A stretch of 64,000 bases of DNA from Acidovorax sp. sif1233 (lineage in GTDB: Bacteria; Pseudomonadota; Gammaproteobacteria; Burkholderiales; Burkholderiaceae_C): contig NZ_JAHUWZ010000004.1 in NCBI RefSeq assembly GCF_019218755.1, positions 62,001 to 126,000 of the forward strand, in the 5' to 3' direction. Shown here piece after piece: positions 8,611 through 18,131 of the stretch (position 1 is the stretch's first letter; the number at the start of each line of letters is the position of its first letter). The position numbers were made by a program, and so were the translations under genes. Under the pieces are notes generated by a model, which was not told where the DNA came from, did no database searches, and saw nothing but the letters and a program-made list of their open reading frames with translations.

Positions 8611-10434
8611 TCAGCCTTCGAGCGTGGCCGGCAGCCAGCCCCGCAGGCTGTTGAGGAAGGCCCAGGCCTGCACCCGGGGCACGTCAGACACGCGCAGCAC
8701 GGCCTCCACCACGCGCCCCTCGCGCAATGCCACGGCGCGGCCCACGCCGGGCAGCAGGCCGCAGGACAGGGGCGGCGTCACCCACCGCCCATCGATGAGC
8801 GCGGCGATGTTGCCGAAGGTGCTTTCGGTGATCTCGCCCGCCGCGTTCCACAGCACCGTGTCGAACACGCCGGGCGTGGTGGGCGCCAACGCCGCATAGT
8901 GCGCGCGGCGCGTGGTCTTGTGGCGCACGAATTCGCCGTGCGCCTCCGCCAGCGGGCGCGTGGCCAGCTGCAGGCGCACGGGTGCGGCCGTGGGCTGCAG
9001 CGCAAAGGCCTCGGCCCGGGGCGTGCCGGTGGCGTCCAGCAGCAGGCGCGCCCGCCAGGCCCCCGCAGCGTGTGCGGCGGCCAGCGCCCGCAGGCATTGC
9101 GACACGGCTTTCGCATCCCAGGGCACGCCAAAGTGCGCAGCGGTCTTCTCCAGGCGCGCCAGGTGGTCGGCCAGGTGCCGGAAGGCGCCGGCCTCCAGCG
9201 CCAGGGTTTCAAGCAGGTCAAAGGGCTGGCTGGCGCGCTCGGCAAAGGCCCGCTTGTGCTGCCACTCGCTCCACTCGGCATCGGCCAGCGCGCCCGAGGT
9301 GATGCCGCTGCCAATGCCGCAGGTGGCGTGGACGGCCGGGCCTTCCTCGCCGTCGCCGCCGCTCCCGCTGCGCAGCACCACGGTGCGGATGGGCACGTTG
9401 AACGTGGCGGCCACCGCGTGCCGGCCCTGCGCGTCGGGCGGGCCGGCCGGGCGCACCACGCCCACCGCGCCGCAGTACACGCCGCGCGGCGCGGGCTCCA
9501 GCGCGCGGATCATCCGCATGGCGCGCACCTTGGGTGCGCCGGTGACCGAGCCGCACGGGAACAGCGCCGCAAACACATCGGCCAGCGTGGTGCCGGGCCG
9601 CGTGCGGGCCGTCACGTCCGAGGTCATCTGCCACACCGTGGGCAGGGCCTGGGTGGCGAACAGCGCGGGCACGCGCACGCTGTGCGGCAGCGCAATGCGC
9701 GACACGTCGTTGCGCAGCAGGTCCACGATCATCACGTTCTCGGCCCGCTCCTTGGGCGCCGTGCGCAGGTGCTCGGCCTGGGCCGCGTCCTCTTCGGGGG
9801 TGGCTCCGCGCGGGGCCGTGCCCTTCATGGGCCGGGCCAGGAGGGCTCCACCATCGGGGGCATCCCGCCAGTCGAAGAACAGCTCGGGCGACACCGACAG
9901 CACCTGCTCGGGCCCCGCGTCGATGTGCGCCGCATATCCGCCGGGCTGGGCGCGCAACAGCGCGGCAAACAGTGCCTGCGCCGACCCCTGAAGCGTGCCA
10001 TGAAGGGGCGCGGTGTAGTTGACCTGGTACAGCTCGCCCGCCGCGATCGCCTGCTGGATCCGCGCCAGCGCGGCATCGAACGAGGCGCGGTCAGGGCTGC
10101 CGGTCCATGCCACCTGAGCAGGAGGCTGCGCCGCGGGGCCCTGCGCGCCTTCGGGCCAGGGCAGCGGCGCGTCGTGCACGGCAAACCAGGCCAGCGGTCC
10201 GTCGGCCGCGTGGGTCTGCAAGGCCGCATCGAACGCGGCGGCCGCCTCGTAGCGCACATGGCCCACGCACCAGCGGCCCTGCCGCGCAGCGGCGTGCACG
10301 GCGTCGAGCACGCCGCGCACCTGGGGCAGCGCGTGGGCCACGAGCACCTCGCGGGGTGTGCCGAAGGCGTGGCGCAGGCGCGGGGCGCGTGCATCCAGCG
10401 GCTGGGTGAAGTCGATGCGGGAAGTGATGGTCAA
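8611..10434 (-). CDS. pabB: Fused aminodeoxychorismate synthase component I / aminodeoxychorismate lyase
   Basis: 607 residues with two domains. Residues ~110-380 are a chorismate-binding domain (ELYQVNYTAPL, RPMKGTAPRG, KERAENVMIVDLLRNDVSR, PCGSVTGAPK, CGIGSGIT). Residues ~395-605 are a class IV aminotransferase-like domain of the PabC type (TESTFGNIAALIDGRW, PPLSCGLLPGVGR). Together with a glutaminase subunit encoded elsewhere they would make p-aminobenzoate for folate. No ATG exists near the N-terminus; translation most likely starts at TTG 10434-10432 (MTITSRIDF), which lies inside a dispersed repeat copy. The exact start is uncertain. Confidence 0.9.
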   Translation of the reverse strand: MTITSRIDFTQPLDARAPRLRHAFGTPREVLVAHALPQVRGVLDAVHAAARQGRWCVGHVRYEAAAAFDAALQTHAADGPLAWFAVHDAPLPWPEGAQGPAAQPPAQVAWTGSPDRASFDAALARIQQAIAAGELYQVNYTAPLHGTLQGSAQALFAALLRAQPGGYAAHIDAGPEQVLSVSPELFFDWRDAPDGGALLARPMKGTAPRGATPEEDAAQAEHLRTAPKERAENVMIVDLLRNDVSRIALPHSVRVPALFATQALPTVWQMTSDVTARTRPGTTLADVFAALFPCGSVTGAPKVRAMRMIRALEPAPRGVYCGAVGVVRPAGPPDAQGRHAVAATFNVPIRTVVLRSGSGGDGEEGPAVHATCGIGSGITSGALADAEWSEWQHKRAFAERASQPFDLLETLALEAGAFRHLADHLARLEKTAAHFGVPWDAKAVSQCLRALAAAHAAGAWRARLLLDATGTPRAEAFALQPTAAPVRLQLATRPLAEAHGEFVRHKTTRRAHYAALAPTTPGVFDTVLWNAAGEITESTFGNIAALIDGRWVTPPLSCGLLPGVGRAVALREGRVVEAVLRVSDVPRVQAWAFLNSLRGWLPATLEG

Positions 10435-10487
10435 AACAGGCGCTAGCGCAGGTATTTCATGCGCTGACAGCTATCAAAATCAAAGCA
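10429..10487 (-). repeat. Two-hairpin AT-richer repeat, copy A
   Basis: Read on the minus strand it has TGCT, TTTTGATAGC, then AGCGC and GCGCT arms around an 11-base loop, and the closing TTTTGACC shared with the copy at 29484. It overlaps the 5' end of pabB; the pabB TTG start falls in its terminal TTTTGACC. The GCGCTT arms are diverged compared with other copies. Confidence 0.65.
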
Positions 10488-10511
10488 GATCAGGCCCTGG
10501 GGGTGGTACTG

Positions 10512-11648
10512 TCAGGCAGCGCCCAGGTGCGGCACCAGGGCGCTGGCCGGCTGCCCGTTCCTGAGCGCGGCGGTGAAGGCCAGCATGCGGTCAATCGGCT
10601 GGCGCGCGCGCGGAATCAGGGCGGGGTCCACATGGACCGCGTTGGCACCGGTCTCCAGCACCCGCGCCACGTCGGCCAGGCCGTTCATCGCCATCCAGGG
10701 GCAGTGCGCGCAGCTCTTGCAGGTGGCGCTGTTGCCGGCGGTGGGCGCCTCAATGAACACCTTGCCGGGGTTGAGCGTGCGCAGCTTGTGCATCATGCCG
10801 TTGTCGGTGGCCACGATGAATTCGGTGGCATCCATGTCGCGCGCAGCCTTGAGGATGGCGCTGGTGGAGCCCACCGCATCGGCCAGGGCGATCACGTCCG
10901 CGGGGCTCTCCGGGTGGACCAGCACCTTGGCGCGGGGGTGCTCCTTCTTGAGCGCCTCCAGCTCGAAGGCCTTGAACTCGTCGTGCACGATGCAGGCGCC
11001 GTTCCAGAACACCATGTCTGCACCGGTCTCGCGCTGGATATAGGCGCCCAGGTGGCGATCGGGCGCCCACAGGATCTTCTGGCCCGCGGCCTTGAGGGCC
11101 CCCACGATGTCGAGCGCGCAGCTCGAAGTCACCAGCCAGTCGGCGCGCGCCTTCACGGCCGCGCTGGTGTTGGCGTAGACCACCACGGTGCGGTCGGGAT
11201 GGGCATCGCAGAACGCACTGAATGCGTCGATGGGGCAGCCCAGGTCGAGCGAACAGGTCGCATCGAGGTCCGGCATGAGCACCGTCTTTTCGGGGCTCAG
11301 AATCTTGGCCGTCTCGCCCATGAAGCGCACGCCACTCACCACCAGCGTCTGCGCGGCGTGGTCGCGGCCAAAGCGCGCCATCTCCAGCGAGTCGCTCACC
11401 AGGCCACCGGTTTCCTCCGCCAGGTCCTGCAGGTCGGGGTGCACGTAGTAGTGCGACACCATGACCGCGTTCTTCTCCTTGAGCAGGCGGCGGATCCTCT
11501 CCTTGAGCGCGGCGCGCTCAGGTGCAGTGGGCTCGGGCGGCACGCGGGCCCAGGCGTGTTTCGTGGAGCAGACGGAGCCCTCCTGGGTACCGAGCGGCTG
11601 CTCGTATTCCACATCGATGCGGTTCAGCACGGCGGTGGTGGTGGTCAT
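10512..11648 (-). CDS. nadA: Quinolinate synthase
   Basis: 378 residues. A 4Fe-4S enzyme condensing iminoaspartate (from NadB) with dihydroxyacetone phosphate to quinolinate. The three internal domains are visible, with [18 protein letters not shown] near the start, [17 protein letters not shown], and [13 protein letters not shown] carrying cluster Cys. [13 protein letters not shown] is typical. The start overlaps the nadC stop (ATGA on the minus strand), so nadC-nadA is an operon that produces nicotinate mononucleotide from iminoaspartate. Confidence 0.96.
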   Translation of the reverse strand: MTTTTAVLNRIDVEYEQPLGTQEGSVCSTKHAWARVPPEPTAPERAALKERIRRLLKEKNAVMVSHYYVHPDLQDLAEETGGLVSDSLEMARFGRDHAAQTLVVSGVRFMGETAKILSPEKTVLMPDLDATCSLDLGCPIDAFSAFCDAHPDRTVVVYANTSAAVKARADWLVTSSCALDIVGALKAAGQKILWAPDRHLGAYIQRETGADMVFWNGACIVHDEFKAFELEALKKEHPRAKVLVHPESPADVIALADAVGSTSAILKAARDMDATEFIVATDNGMMHKLRTLNPGKVFIEAPTAGNSATCKSCAHCPWMAMNGLADVARVLETGANAVHVDPALIPRARQPIDRMLAFTAALRNGQPASALVPHLGAA

Positions 11649-12514
11649 GACAGCTCCTGCAGGCGCATCGAAAAATCGGTGGCCTTCACGTCCTTGGTCA
11701 GCGTGCCGATGGAGATGCGGTCCACGCCGGTCTCTGCCAGCGCGCGCAGGCCATCGAGCGTGACGCCGCCGGAGATTTCCAGAATCGCGCGTCCGGCATT
11801 GATGCGCACGGCCTCGCGCAGCGTGGGCAGGGGCATGTTGTCGAGCAGCACCATCCTGGCGCCGGCTTCCAGCGCCTCGGCCAGCTGCGCCAGCGTTTCC
11901 ACTTCGATCTCGATGAACGTGGCTTGCGCGGCCACAGCCTGCGCGGCTTTCAGCACGGCGGTCACGCCACCGGCGGCGGCGATGTGGTTTTCCTTGATGA
12001 GCACCGCGTCGTGCAGGCCGATGCGGTGGTTGGTGCCACCGCCCACGCGCACGGCGTACTTCTGTGCCAGGCGCAGGCCGGGGAGGGTCTTGCGCGTGTC
12101 CACGATCTGGGCGCGCGTGCCGGCCACCACGTCCACATAGGTGCGGGTCTTGGTGGCCACGGCCGACAGCAGCTGCAGAAAGTTGAGCGCCGTGCGCTCG
12201 GCGCTGAGCAGCGCGCGGGCATTGCCCGTGAGTTCCAGCACCACCTGGTCGGGCGCGCAGCGCTGGCCCTCGGCCACATGCCAGATGATCCCCATGGTGG
12301 GGTCGAGCGCGCGCAAGGCGGCTTCGGCCCAGGGCGCGCCGCAGATCACGGCGGACTCGCGCGCCAGGATGCGCGCGCGGGCGCGGCGGGCGGGGTCGAT
12401 CAGGCCGGCGGTCAGGTCACCTGCGCCCACGTCTTCCGCCAGGGCGCGGGCCACATCGGCCTGAGCCAGGGCCGCCACATCATGGTCCATGGACTGTTGA
12501 TTCGAAATCGTCAT
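11645..12514 (-). CDS. nadC: Nicotinate-nucleotide pyrophosphorylase (carboxylating)
   Basis: 289 residues. Quinolinate phosphoribosyltransferase, making nicotinate mononucleotide from quinolinate and PRPP. Seen: [56 protein letters not shown] and the C-terminal ILEISGGV. The start at 12514 ([12 protein letters not shown]) is chosen; an ATG at 12490 is also possible. Divergent from panB with a perfect inverted repeat between them. Confidence 0.95.
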   Translation of the reverse strand: MTISNQQSMDHDVAALAQADVARALAEDVGAGDLTAGLIDPARRARARILARESAVICGAPWAEAALRALDPTMGIIWHVAEGQRCAPDQVVLELTGNARALLSAERTALNFLQLLSAVATKTRTYVDVVAGTRAQIVDTRKTLPGLRLAQKYAVRVGGGTNHRIGLHDAVLIKENHIAAAGGVTAVLKAAQAVAAQATFIEIEVETLAQLAEALEAGARMVLLDNMPLPTLREAVRINAGRAILEISGGVTLDGLRALAETGVDRISIGTLTKDVKATDFSMRLQELS

Positions 12515-12582
12515 GGGGCGGGAGCATACCGGGAACCCAAAGGCCACTGCGCCAGCGCAGGCCGTTTCCCACCGCGCCGGCA

Positions 12583-12607
12583 ACCAATAAGTACACCCAT
12601 TATTGGT
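12583..12607. promoter_or_regulatory. Perfect inverted repeat between nadC and panB, candidate operator
   Basis: ACCAATAA (12583-12590), nine bases, TTATTGGT (12600-12607). The 8-bp arms are perfect, AT-rich in a GC-rich setting, and sit 69 bases upstream of nadC and 38 bases upstream of panB. This is the spacing expected for a dimeric repressor acting on both promoters. The binding protein cannot be named from the sequence. Confidence 0.6.
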
Positions 12608-12645
12608 CGCATAGACTCGCGGCAATTTTTGTCCATGCATGCCCC

Positions 12646-13527
12646 ATGACTGCCACCAGCACCGTTTCCGCCACGCCCTACGGTACCCTGCCGCCCGCAT
12701 CGCCCCTGCCCCAGCGCCGCCCCGTGAGCCTGCCGCGCCTGGCGCAGATGCGCGCGGCGGGCGAGAAGATCACGATGCTGACCGCCTATGACGCCACCTT
12801 CGCGGCCGTGGCCGATGCGGCGGGGGTGGAATGCATCCTGGTGGGCGATTCGCTGGGCATGGTGTGCCAGGGGCTGCCCAGCACGGTAGGCGTGGGCCTG
12901 GACACCATGGCCTACCACACGGCCAGCGTGGCACGCGGCCTGCACCGCGTGCAGGGCACGGCGTGGCTTGTGGCCGACCTGCCTTATGGCACCTATGCCG
13001 AAAGCCGCGAGCAGGCCCTGCGCAGTGCCTGCGTGCTGATGCAGGCGGGGGCGCACATGGTCAAGCTCGAAGGCGGGGGCTGGACCGCGCCCACGGTGGA
13101 GTTCCTGGTGCAGCGCGGCGTGCCGGTGTGCGCCCACCTGGGCCTCACGCCGCAGACCGTGCATGCCCTGGGCGGCTACCGCGTTCAGGGCAAGACCGAC
13201 GACGACGCCCGCACGCTGCGCCAAGAAGCACACGAACTGCAGGACGCAGGCGCCGCCATGCTGGTGCTGGAGATGGTGCCCGCCGCGCTGGCCGCGGCCC
13301 TCACGGCCGAGCTGCCGCGCTGCCACACCATCGGCATCGGCGCGGGCAACGGCACGGCCGGCCAGGTGCTGGTGTTGCACGACATGCTGGGCATGAACCT
13401 CGGAAAAATGCCGAAGTTCGTGCACAACTTCATGTCGGACGCGGGCAGCGTGCGCGGCGCCATGGAGGCGTATGTGCAGGCCGTCAAGCAGGGGCGTTTC
13501 CCGGACAACGCGGTACACGCCTGGTAA
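12646..13527 (+). CDS. panB: 3-methyl-2-oxobutanoate hydroxymethyltransferase
   Basis: 293 residues. Transfers a hydroxymethyl group from methylene-tetrahydrofolate to 2-oxoisovalerate, giving ketopantoate. Seen: [45 protein letters not shown] and [16 protein letters not shown] with metal and substrate residues. The ~35-residue Pro-rich N-terminal extension before LPRLAQM is slightly long for the family, so a later start is possible. Followed after 38 bases by panC. Confidence 0.94.
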   Translation: MTATSTVSATPYGTLPPASPLPQRRPVSLPRLAQMRAAGEKITMLTAYDATFAAVADAAGVECILVGDSLGMVCQGLPSTVGVGLDTMAYHTASVARGLHRVQGTAWLVADLPYGTYAESREQALRSACVLMQAGAHMVKLEGGGWTAPTVEFLVQRGVPVCAHLGLTPQTVHALGGYRVQGKTDDDARTLRQEAHELQDAGAAMLVLEMVPAALAAALTAELPRCHTIGIGAGNGTAGQVLVLHDMLGMNLGKMPKFVHNFMSDAGSVRGAMEAYVQAVKQGRFPDNAVHAW

Positions 13528-13565
13528 GCGCCCCCCGGATTTTTCAACAGACGCACTCCCGCCCC

Positions 13566-14411
13566 ATGCTGATCGCCCACTCCATCGCCGACCTGCGCCA
13601 GGCCCTCGCCGCCCGCCGCCACCCCGCCTTCGTGCCCACCATGGGCAACCTGCACGACGGGCACATCGCCCTGGTGCGCCAGGCCCGGCCCCTGGGCGAC
13701 GTGACCGTGGCCAGCATCTTCGTGAACCGCCTGCAGTTCCTGCCGCACGAGGACTTCGACAGCTACCCCCGCACCTGGGAGGCCGACTGCGCGCAGCTGC
13801 GGGCCGCCGGCTGCGACGTGCTGTTCGCCCCGCGCGAGGCCGACCTGTACCCCGAGCCCCAGACCTTCAAGGTGCACCCCGATCCCGCATTGGCCGACAT
13901 GCTCGAAGGCCAGTTCCGCCCCGGCTTCTTCGTGGGCGTGGGCACGGTGGTGATGAAGCTGTTCGCCTGCGTGCTGGGCCAGAGCGGCGGCACGGCGGTG
14001 TTTGGCAAGAAGGACTACCAGCAGCTCATGGTGATCCGCCAGATGGTGCGGCAGTTCGCATTGCCCATCGACATCGTGGCGGGCGAGACCTGCCGCGCGG
14101 CGGATGGGCTGGCGCTGAGTTCGCGCAACGGCTACCTCGGCCGCGAGGAACGCCAGGAGGCCGTGGCCCTGCCACAGGCGCTCCGGCAGCTGGCGGGGCA
14201 ATGGACTGCCCGGCCGCCAGCCGCAGGCGCGGCGCTGGAGCAACAGGCCGTCGATGCCCTGCGCGCACGCGGCTGGCAGCCCGACTACCTCACCGTGCGC
14301 CGCCGCGCCGACCTGCAGCCGCCCACGGCACAGGACGGGCCGGGCATGCTTGTCGCCCTGGGGGCGGCGCGCCTGGGCGGCACGCGGCTCATCGACAACC
14401 TGGAGTTCTGA
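13566..14411 (+). CDS. panC: Pantothenate synthetase
   Basis: 281 residues. ATP-dependent ligation of pantoate and beta-alanine. Seen: [18 protein letters not shown] (HIGH-like nucleotidyl motif), [36 protein letters not shown] and [10 protein letters not shown] (KMSKS-equivalent region). With panB upstream and panD at 3.3 kb, all but the ketopantoate reductase step of pantothenate synthesis is represented in the window. Confidence 0.95.
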   Translation: MLIAHSIADLRQALAARRHPAFVPTMGNLHDGHIALVRQARPLGDVTVASIFVNRLQFLPHEDFDSYPRTWEADCAQLRAAGCDVLFAPREADLYPEPQTFKVHPDPALADMLEGQFRPGFFVGVGTVVMKLFACVLGQSGGTAVFGKKDYQQLMVIRQMVRQFALPIDIVAGETCRAADGLALSSRNGYLGREERQEAVALPQALRQLAGQWTARPPAAGAALEQQAVDALRARGWQPDYLTVRRRADLQPPTAQDGPGMLVALGAARLGGTRLIDNLEF

Positions 14412-14412
14412 T

Positions 14413-14472
14413 TAGCTCCTGAATTCATAGCACTTAGCGCTTTCCCATCAAGCGCCAGAGGCCAATTTCATG
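14413..14472 (+). repeat. Two-hairpin AT-richer repeat, copy B
   Basis: Directly after panC. Contains CATAGCAC, then GCGCTT and AAGCGC arms around a short loop, then GAGGCCAATTT. It lies between convergent panC and an alpha/beta hydrolase gene and overlaps neither coding region. Confidence 0.75.
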
Positions 14473-14477
14473 AGAAA

Positions 14478-15224
14478 TCAATTCCCCCAGCCACCCCGCG
14501 CGATCCATTCCAGCAGCAGGCGGTTGACGGCCTCGGGCTGCTCCATGGTGAGCATGTGGCCGCATTCGGCCAGCACGGCATGGTGGGCGCCAGGGATGAG
14601 CGCCGCGATCTCCTCGGAGCATTCGGGCGGTGTGAGCTGGTCGGCGGCGCCACACGCCACCAGCGTGGGGCAGGCCACGCGCGGCAGGTGCAGCCGGGCA
14701 TCGGGCCGGTGGATGACCGCGCGGTTCTGGCGCACCAGCTGCTGCGCGCCGGCGCGCAGCACGAAGTCGAGGTAGGCCTGCACCAGCGCGGGCCGTGCCG
14801 CATTGGCCGGGTGAAAGGCAAACGCCACGTTGGGCTCGATCACCTCGCGCAAGCGGCCCTGGGCGAACAGTTCCATCGCGGCTTCGCGCAGCGCGCGCAT
14901 GTCGGGCGTCTCCGGCCGGGCCGTGGTGCCCAGCAGCGCCAGGCCGGCCACGCGCCCGGGCGCCTGGCGCGCGGCCTCCATGGCGATCATCCCGCCCATC
15001 GAGGCGCCGCACAGCAGCAAGGCCCCGGGATGCTCGGCCAGCACCAGCGCGGCCATGTCTTCAATGCGCTGCGCGCCAGGCCGCGCGTGGGCCGTGGCCA
15101 CCACGGGGCGCAGCGCGGCCGGCAGGGCCGGCAGCTGGGCCTGCCACATGGTGGCATCACCGGCCAGGCCGGGTATCAGAACGAGCTGGGGAGGGTCGAC
15201 GGCATGCAAGGGGGTGTTGTTCAT
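14478..15224 (-). CDS. Alpha/beta-fold hydrolase
   Basis: 248 residues, cytoplasmic. LIPGLAGDATMW is the oxyanion-hole loop, LLCGASMGGMIAMEAA has the nucleophile Ser in GASMG, and DQLTPPE and CGHMLTMEQPEAVN give the acidic residue and catalytic His. The family includes esterases, lactonases and C-C hydrolases such as 3-oxoadipate enol-lactonase and BioH-like enzymes; sequence alone does not decide the substrate. The start MNNTPLHAV at 15224 is the first ATG before the core. No operon partner. Confidence 0.8.
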   Translation of the reverse strand: MNNTPLHAVDPPQLVLIPGLAGDATMWQAQLPALPAALRPVVATAHARPGAQRIEDMAALVLAEHPGALLLCGASMGGMIAMEAARQAPGRVAGLALLGTTARPETPDMRALREAAMELFAQGRLREVIEPNVAFAFHPANAARPALVQAYLDFVLRAGAQQLVRQNRAVIHRPDARLHLPRVACPTLVACGAADQLTPPECSEEIAALIPGAHHAVLAECGHMLTMEQPEAVNRLLLEWIARGGWGN

Positions 15225-15315
15225 GGCCCCGGAGTGTCGCAAGAAACACGCGGGCGTGCAGGCCGCGGCGCTGGCGGGAGGCCGCGCGGACGCCAGGACC
15301 GGCTGCGCGGCGGGC

Positions 15316-16431
15316 TTACAGCGCCTCGGACGGCACCGCCTGCACGCCGCCCTGGGGGGCCTGCGCCTGCACCAGATCGTGCACGAAACGCAGCTTGACC
15401 ATGGCGCCGGAGGACAGCGCGAACGGGTAGGCATCGTGCTGGCCCAGGCTGCGGTTCAGGCTGTTGAGCATGAGGGTCAGCGGCACCCACTGGCGCACCA
15501 TGTCCTGGAACGCGGGGCGCGGCGTGGCAAAGGGGTCGGTGACATGGTGGCGGATGGCGGCATGCGGGTCGGGCACCGTCACGCCCGCCTGGTAGCTGGC
15601 CGCCGTCTCCAGCAGGTCGATCATGTGCAGGTAGTGGGCCCAGGTTTCGGCCCAGTCCTCCCACGGGTGGGCCGCGGCATAGGCGCTCACATGGCGCGCG
15701 GCCCAGTCGCCCAGCTCGTTGCCCCGGGCGTAGTGCGCGTCCAGCGCGGCGGCGTAGTCCTGCCTCTCGTCGCCAAATACATTGCGGAAGGCGTCGATGC
15801 GGCCGCCATCGCGCACCAGCTGGTCCCAGTAGAAATGGCCGGATTCATGCCGCAGGTGGCCAATCAGCGTGCGGTAGGGCTCGCCCAGCGCGATGCGGCG
15901 GCGGGCACGCTCGTCGTCGTCCGCCTCGGCCACGTTGAGCGTGATGGTGCCGCCCAGATGGCCGGTGAGGATCGCGGGGCCGCCGGGCAGGTCGGCCAGG
16001 AATTCGAAGACCGGTCCGTACCGGCCGGGGACGGGTTCCAGCCCCAGGCGCGCCAGCGTGTAGAACAGCTGGCGCTTGGCCGCCTCGATCTGCTTCCAGC
16101 GCCCCAGGTTGGCGGCTTCCGAGAGGTCGGGAAGGATACGCGTCTGGCGGCACGAGGCGCACAGGTCGGCATAGTCGTTGGCGGGCACCGCGAAGTTGCA
16201 CGCCTGGTACTCCGTGTGGTTGTGGCACATGCGGTACAGCCGCCCGCTGTAGTTCGCGGTGCCGCGCTCGCCCATGCGGCGCCACAGGCCCGGGCCGTCC
16301 TGCGGCGCGGGCGCCAGGGCGGCCATGGCGAGCTGGTCTGGCAGGAATGCCAGCGTGCTGCCGCAGTGCAGGCATTGCACGCTGTCAAAAAACACCAGGT
16401 GACCGCAATGGTCGCAATTGAATACGCGCAT
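15316..16431 (-). CDS. Zinc-ribbon putative metallopeptidase (COG4307-like)
   Basis: 371 residues. The N-terminus is a zinc ribbon (NCDHCG, then CLHCGS), followed by a second set of Cys/His (CHNHTEYQAC, CASCRQ). The central region has HLRHESGHFYW, an HExxH-like HESGH motif, and ERQDYAAALDAHY further on, as in the putative zinc metallopeptidase family found widely in proteobacteria. No signal peptide. The role is unknown. The start MRVFNCDHCG is chosen because it begins the zinc ribbon. Confidence 0.75.
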   Translation of the reverse strand: MRVFNCDHCGHLVFFDSVQCLHCGSTLAFLPDQLAMAALAPAPQDGPGLWRRMGERGTANYSGRLYRMCHNHTEYQACNFAVPANDYADLCASCRQTRILPDLSEAANLGRWKQIEAAKRQLFYTLARLGLEPVPGRYGPVFEFLADLPGGPAILTGHLGGTITLNVAEADDDERARRRIALGEPYRTLIGHLRHESGHFYWDQLVRDGGRIDAFRNVFGDERQDYAAALDAHYARGNELGDWAARHVSAYAAAHPWEDWAETWAHYLHMIDLLETAASYQAGVTVPDPHAAIRHHVTDPFATPRPAFQDMVRQWVPLTLMLNSLNRSLGQHDAYPFALSSGAMVKLRFVHDLVQAQAPQGGVQAVPSEAL

Positions 16432-16537
16432 GGTGCCGAGCTTATACCCAGTGGGGCGTCCGTGTGGGGGCATCGCCGCCAGGTTCGCCGCGCGCCGCAG
16501 GCAGCGCCGGGCCCGGGTGGGGATTCCCAATGAAAAA

Positions 16538-16570
16538 GAGCAGGTTCCAGGTCATTCCTGGAACCTGCTC
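16538..16570 (-). terminator. Intrinsic terminator for the BON lipoprotein operon
   Basis: Perfect 14-bp stem GAGCAGGTTCCAGG (16538-16551) and CCTGGAACCTGCTC (16557-16570) with a 5-base loop. On the minus strand it is followed by a TTTTT run, 64 bases past the BON gene stop. Confidence 0.85.
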
Positions 16571-16633
16571 CCTGGCCCCGGCCGGCAGGTGGCGCGAGCC
16601 GCCTGCCCCGGGTTCATGCCGTCCGTTCAACGA

Positions 16634-16951
16634 TCAGGGACGCACGACAATGCTGTTGCGCACTTCGCGCACATGCTTGGTGTTGCGCGCGATGGCCTCG
16701 GCCTGGTTCTTCTCGGTCTGCGACTTGGCAAAGCCCGACAGCTGTACCGTGCCGTTCAGCGTTTCCACGCTGATGGAGGTGGCGGAGACGGATTTGTCCT
16801 CCGCCATCTTGGCCTTCACGGCGGTGGTGATACCGGCATCATCGACATAGGAGCCCATGGTCTGCTGGTTGCGGGCCACCGAACAGCCGGTGGCCGTGAC
16901 GATGGTGATGCCGGCGACTGCGGCAAAAGCGAGGGCACGTGCGTATTTCAT
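16634..16951 (-). CDS. BON-domain lipoprotein, OsmY-like
   Basis: 105 residues. The N-terminus is a lipoprotein signal with lipobox TATGC (lipidated Cys23). Residues ~40-105 form one BON domain (ITTAVKAKMAEDKSV, ISVETLNGTVQLSGF, VREVRNSIVV), a small phospholipid-binding fold found in OsmY and DolP. It likely sits in the periplasm on a membrane and responds to envelope or osmotic stress. It is the last gene of a minus-strand set with DUF883 and DUF1328 proteins, which often travel together. Confidence 0.88.
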   Translation of the reverse strand: MKYARALAFAAVAGITIVTATGCSVARNQQTMGSYVDDAGITTAVKAKMAEDKSVSATSISVETLNGTVQLSGFAKSQTEKNQAEAIARNTKHVREVRNSIVVRP

Positions 16952-17146
16952 GGTGTTGTCCTTCTAGAAGAATGGTTTGGGAACGCGGGTGCTGGAAAAT
17001 TGCAATCTGCCGGTCTGTTGCACCCTCCGCGACCGGCGGACTGTACGGTTCGATTTCTGGTGCCTGATGGATGATGCTGGCGGGGCGGCCGCCATGGGGA
17101 CAAAGTGTCACCCTTCAACGGCCGACCTGCAAGCCGGGCTGACAGG

Positions 17147-17542
17147 TCAGTATGCGGCGTGCCGGCGGCGCGACATCCACAGCACCAGCGTGGCCAGCGC
17201 GGCGCCCGAGGCAGCGGCGATCACCAGCGACTTGCCGGGCTGCTCGGCCACGTACTTGTTGGTGGCCTCCGCGGCCTGCTGCATCTGACGGCGGGCCCGC
17301 GCGCTCGTTTCGGCGCAATAGTCGATGCTGCGTGCCGCGAGTTCCTGGGCGCGGGCCGCGAGATCGTCAATGACCGGGTCGGCCTGGCTGCGCAGGTTGC
17401 GCACGCCCTCTTCGGCTTTTTCCAGGGAGTTGTTGGCGGCATTGCGCGTGGACTGTACGGCGTCTTGCGCACTCTGCAGCACATCGTCGGCGATATGGCG
17501 GGCGCTGCTGGCAACTTTGTCGGTGGCGGTCTGGATACTCAT
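17147..17542 (-). CDS. DUF883/ElaB-YqjD family membrane protein
   Basis: 131 residues. A long amphipathic helix (ARHIADDVLQSAQDAVQSTR through RARRQMQQ) leads to one C-terminal membrane segment (SLVIAAASGAALATLVLWM) and a basic tail. E. coli relatives ElaB and YqjD are C-tail anchored inner-membrane proteins linked to stationary phase and ribosome association. The start MSIQTATDK has GGAG just upstream. It lies 55 bases after the DUF1328 gene and 195 bases before the BON gene. Confidence 0.82.
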   Translation of the reverse strand: MSIQTATDKVASSARHIADDVLQSAQDAVQSTRNAANNSLEKAEEGVRNLRSQADPVIDDLAARAQELAARSIDYCAETSARARRQMQQAAEATNKYVAEQPGKSLVIAAASGAALATLVLWMSRRRHAAY

Positions 17543-17597
17543 TGGGGAACTCCTTGGATGGTGTATGCGGGAATGGCTGGTTTCACGGCAACGGGCA

Positions 17598-17762
17598 TCA
17601 GCCCTTCTTGAGCAGCCCCAGGACAAAGGTCACGACAGCCATGATCACGAAGACAAAGAACAGAATCTTGGCGATGCCCACGGCCCCGGCAGCAATGCCG
17701 CCAAAGCCGAAAAGGGCTGCAATCAACGCGATCACCAGAAAAACAACTGCGTAATGCAACAT
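17598..17762 (-). CDS. DUF1328 small membrane protein (YtjA family)
   Basis: 54 residues. Two hydrophobic segments, [20 protein letters not shown] and a second around [17 protein letters not shown], end in LLKKG. The pattern with [12 protein letters not shown] between the segments is the DUF1328 signature. An AAGGAGAAGG ribosome site lies just upstream. Probable first gene of a stress-related set with the DUF883 and BON proteins. Function is not known. Confidence 0.85.
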   Translation of the reverse strand: MLHYAVVFLVIALIAALFGFGGIAAGAVGIAKILFFVFVIMAVVTFVLGLLKKG

Positions 17763-18131
17763 TTCCTTCTCCTTTTGTAGGGGCCGGTGTGTGCCGGCGG
17801 GTCAGGGCACAAGAAATTCAGCGCCTGGGGTCCACTGTAGGAAGCCTGCCGCTTCAAAGATGCCGGTCCCTGGCGCGCGGGCCTGTCGGCGGTGCAGCGC
17901 GCCCGCTGTAGGACGAAGCCCTGCCGCCCGCGCACGGGTGACATGCAGCGCGCATCCCCCGCCTGGGCACGCCCGGGCAGCGGATGCAAAAAAACGAAAA
18001 GGGCTAGAGGCCCCAAGAGGCGGGGCACGTCGGCGGTGCCGCGTGCGCGAGGCCAATCGGATGGAAGAAGGGCTGGAAGAAGGCCTGGCGAGGGCACCGC
18101 GCCCCCGCGGATGCACCGCGCTGCGGGTGCG
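17763..18131. other. 369-bp gap between the DUF1328 and histidine kinase genes
   Basis: No supported gene. Around 17988-18026, on the minus strand, GCCCC/GGGGC arms are followed by GCCCTTTTCG and a T-run, a possible weak terminator for the kinase gene. The promoter of the DUF1328 set should lie at the low-coordinate end. Confidence 0.4.
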
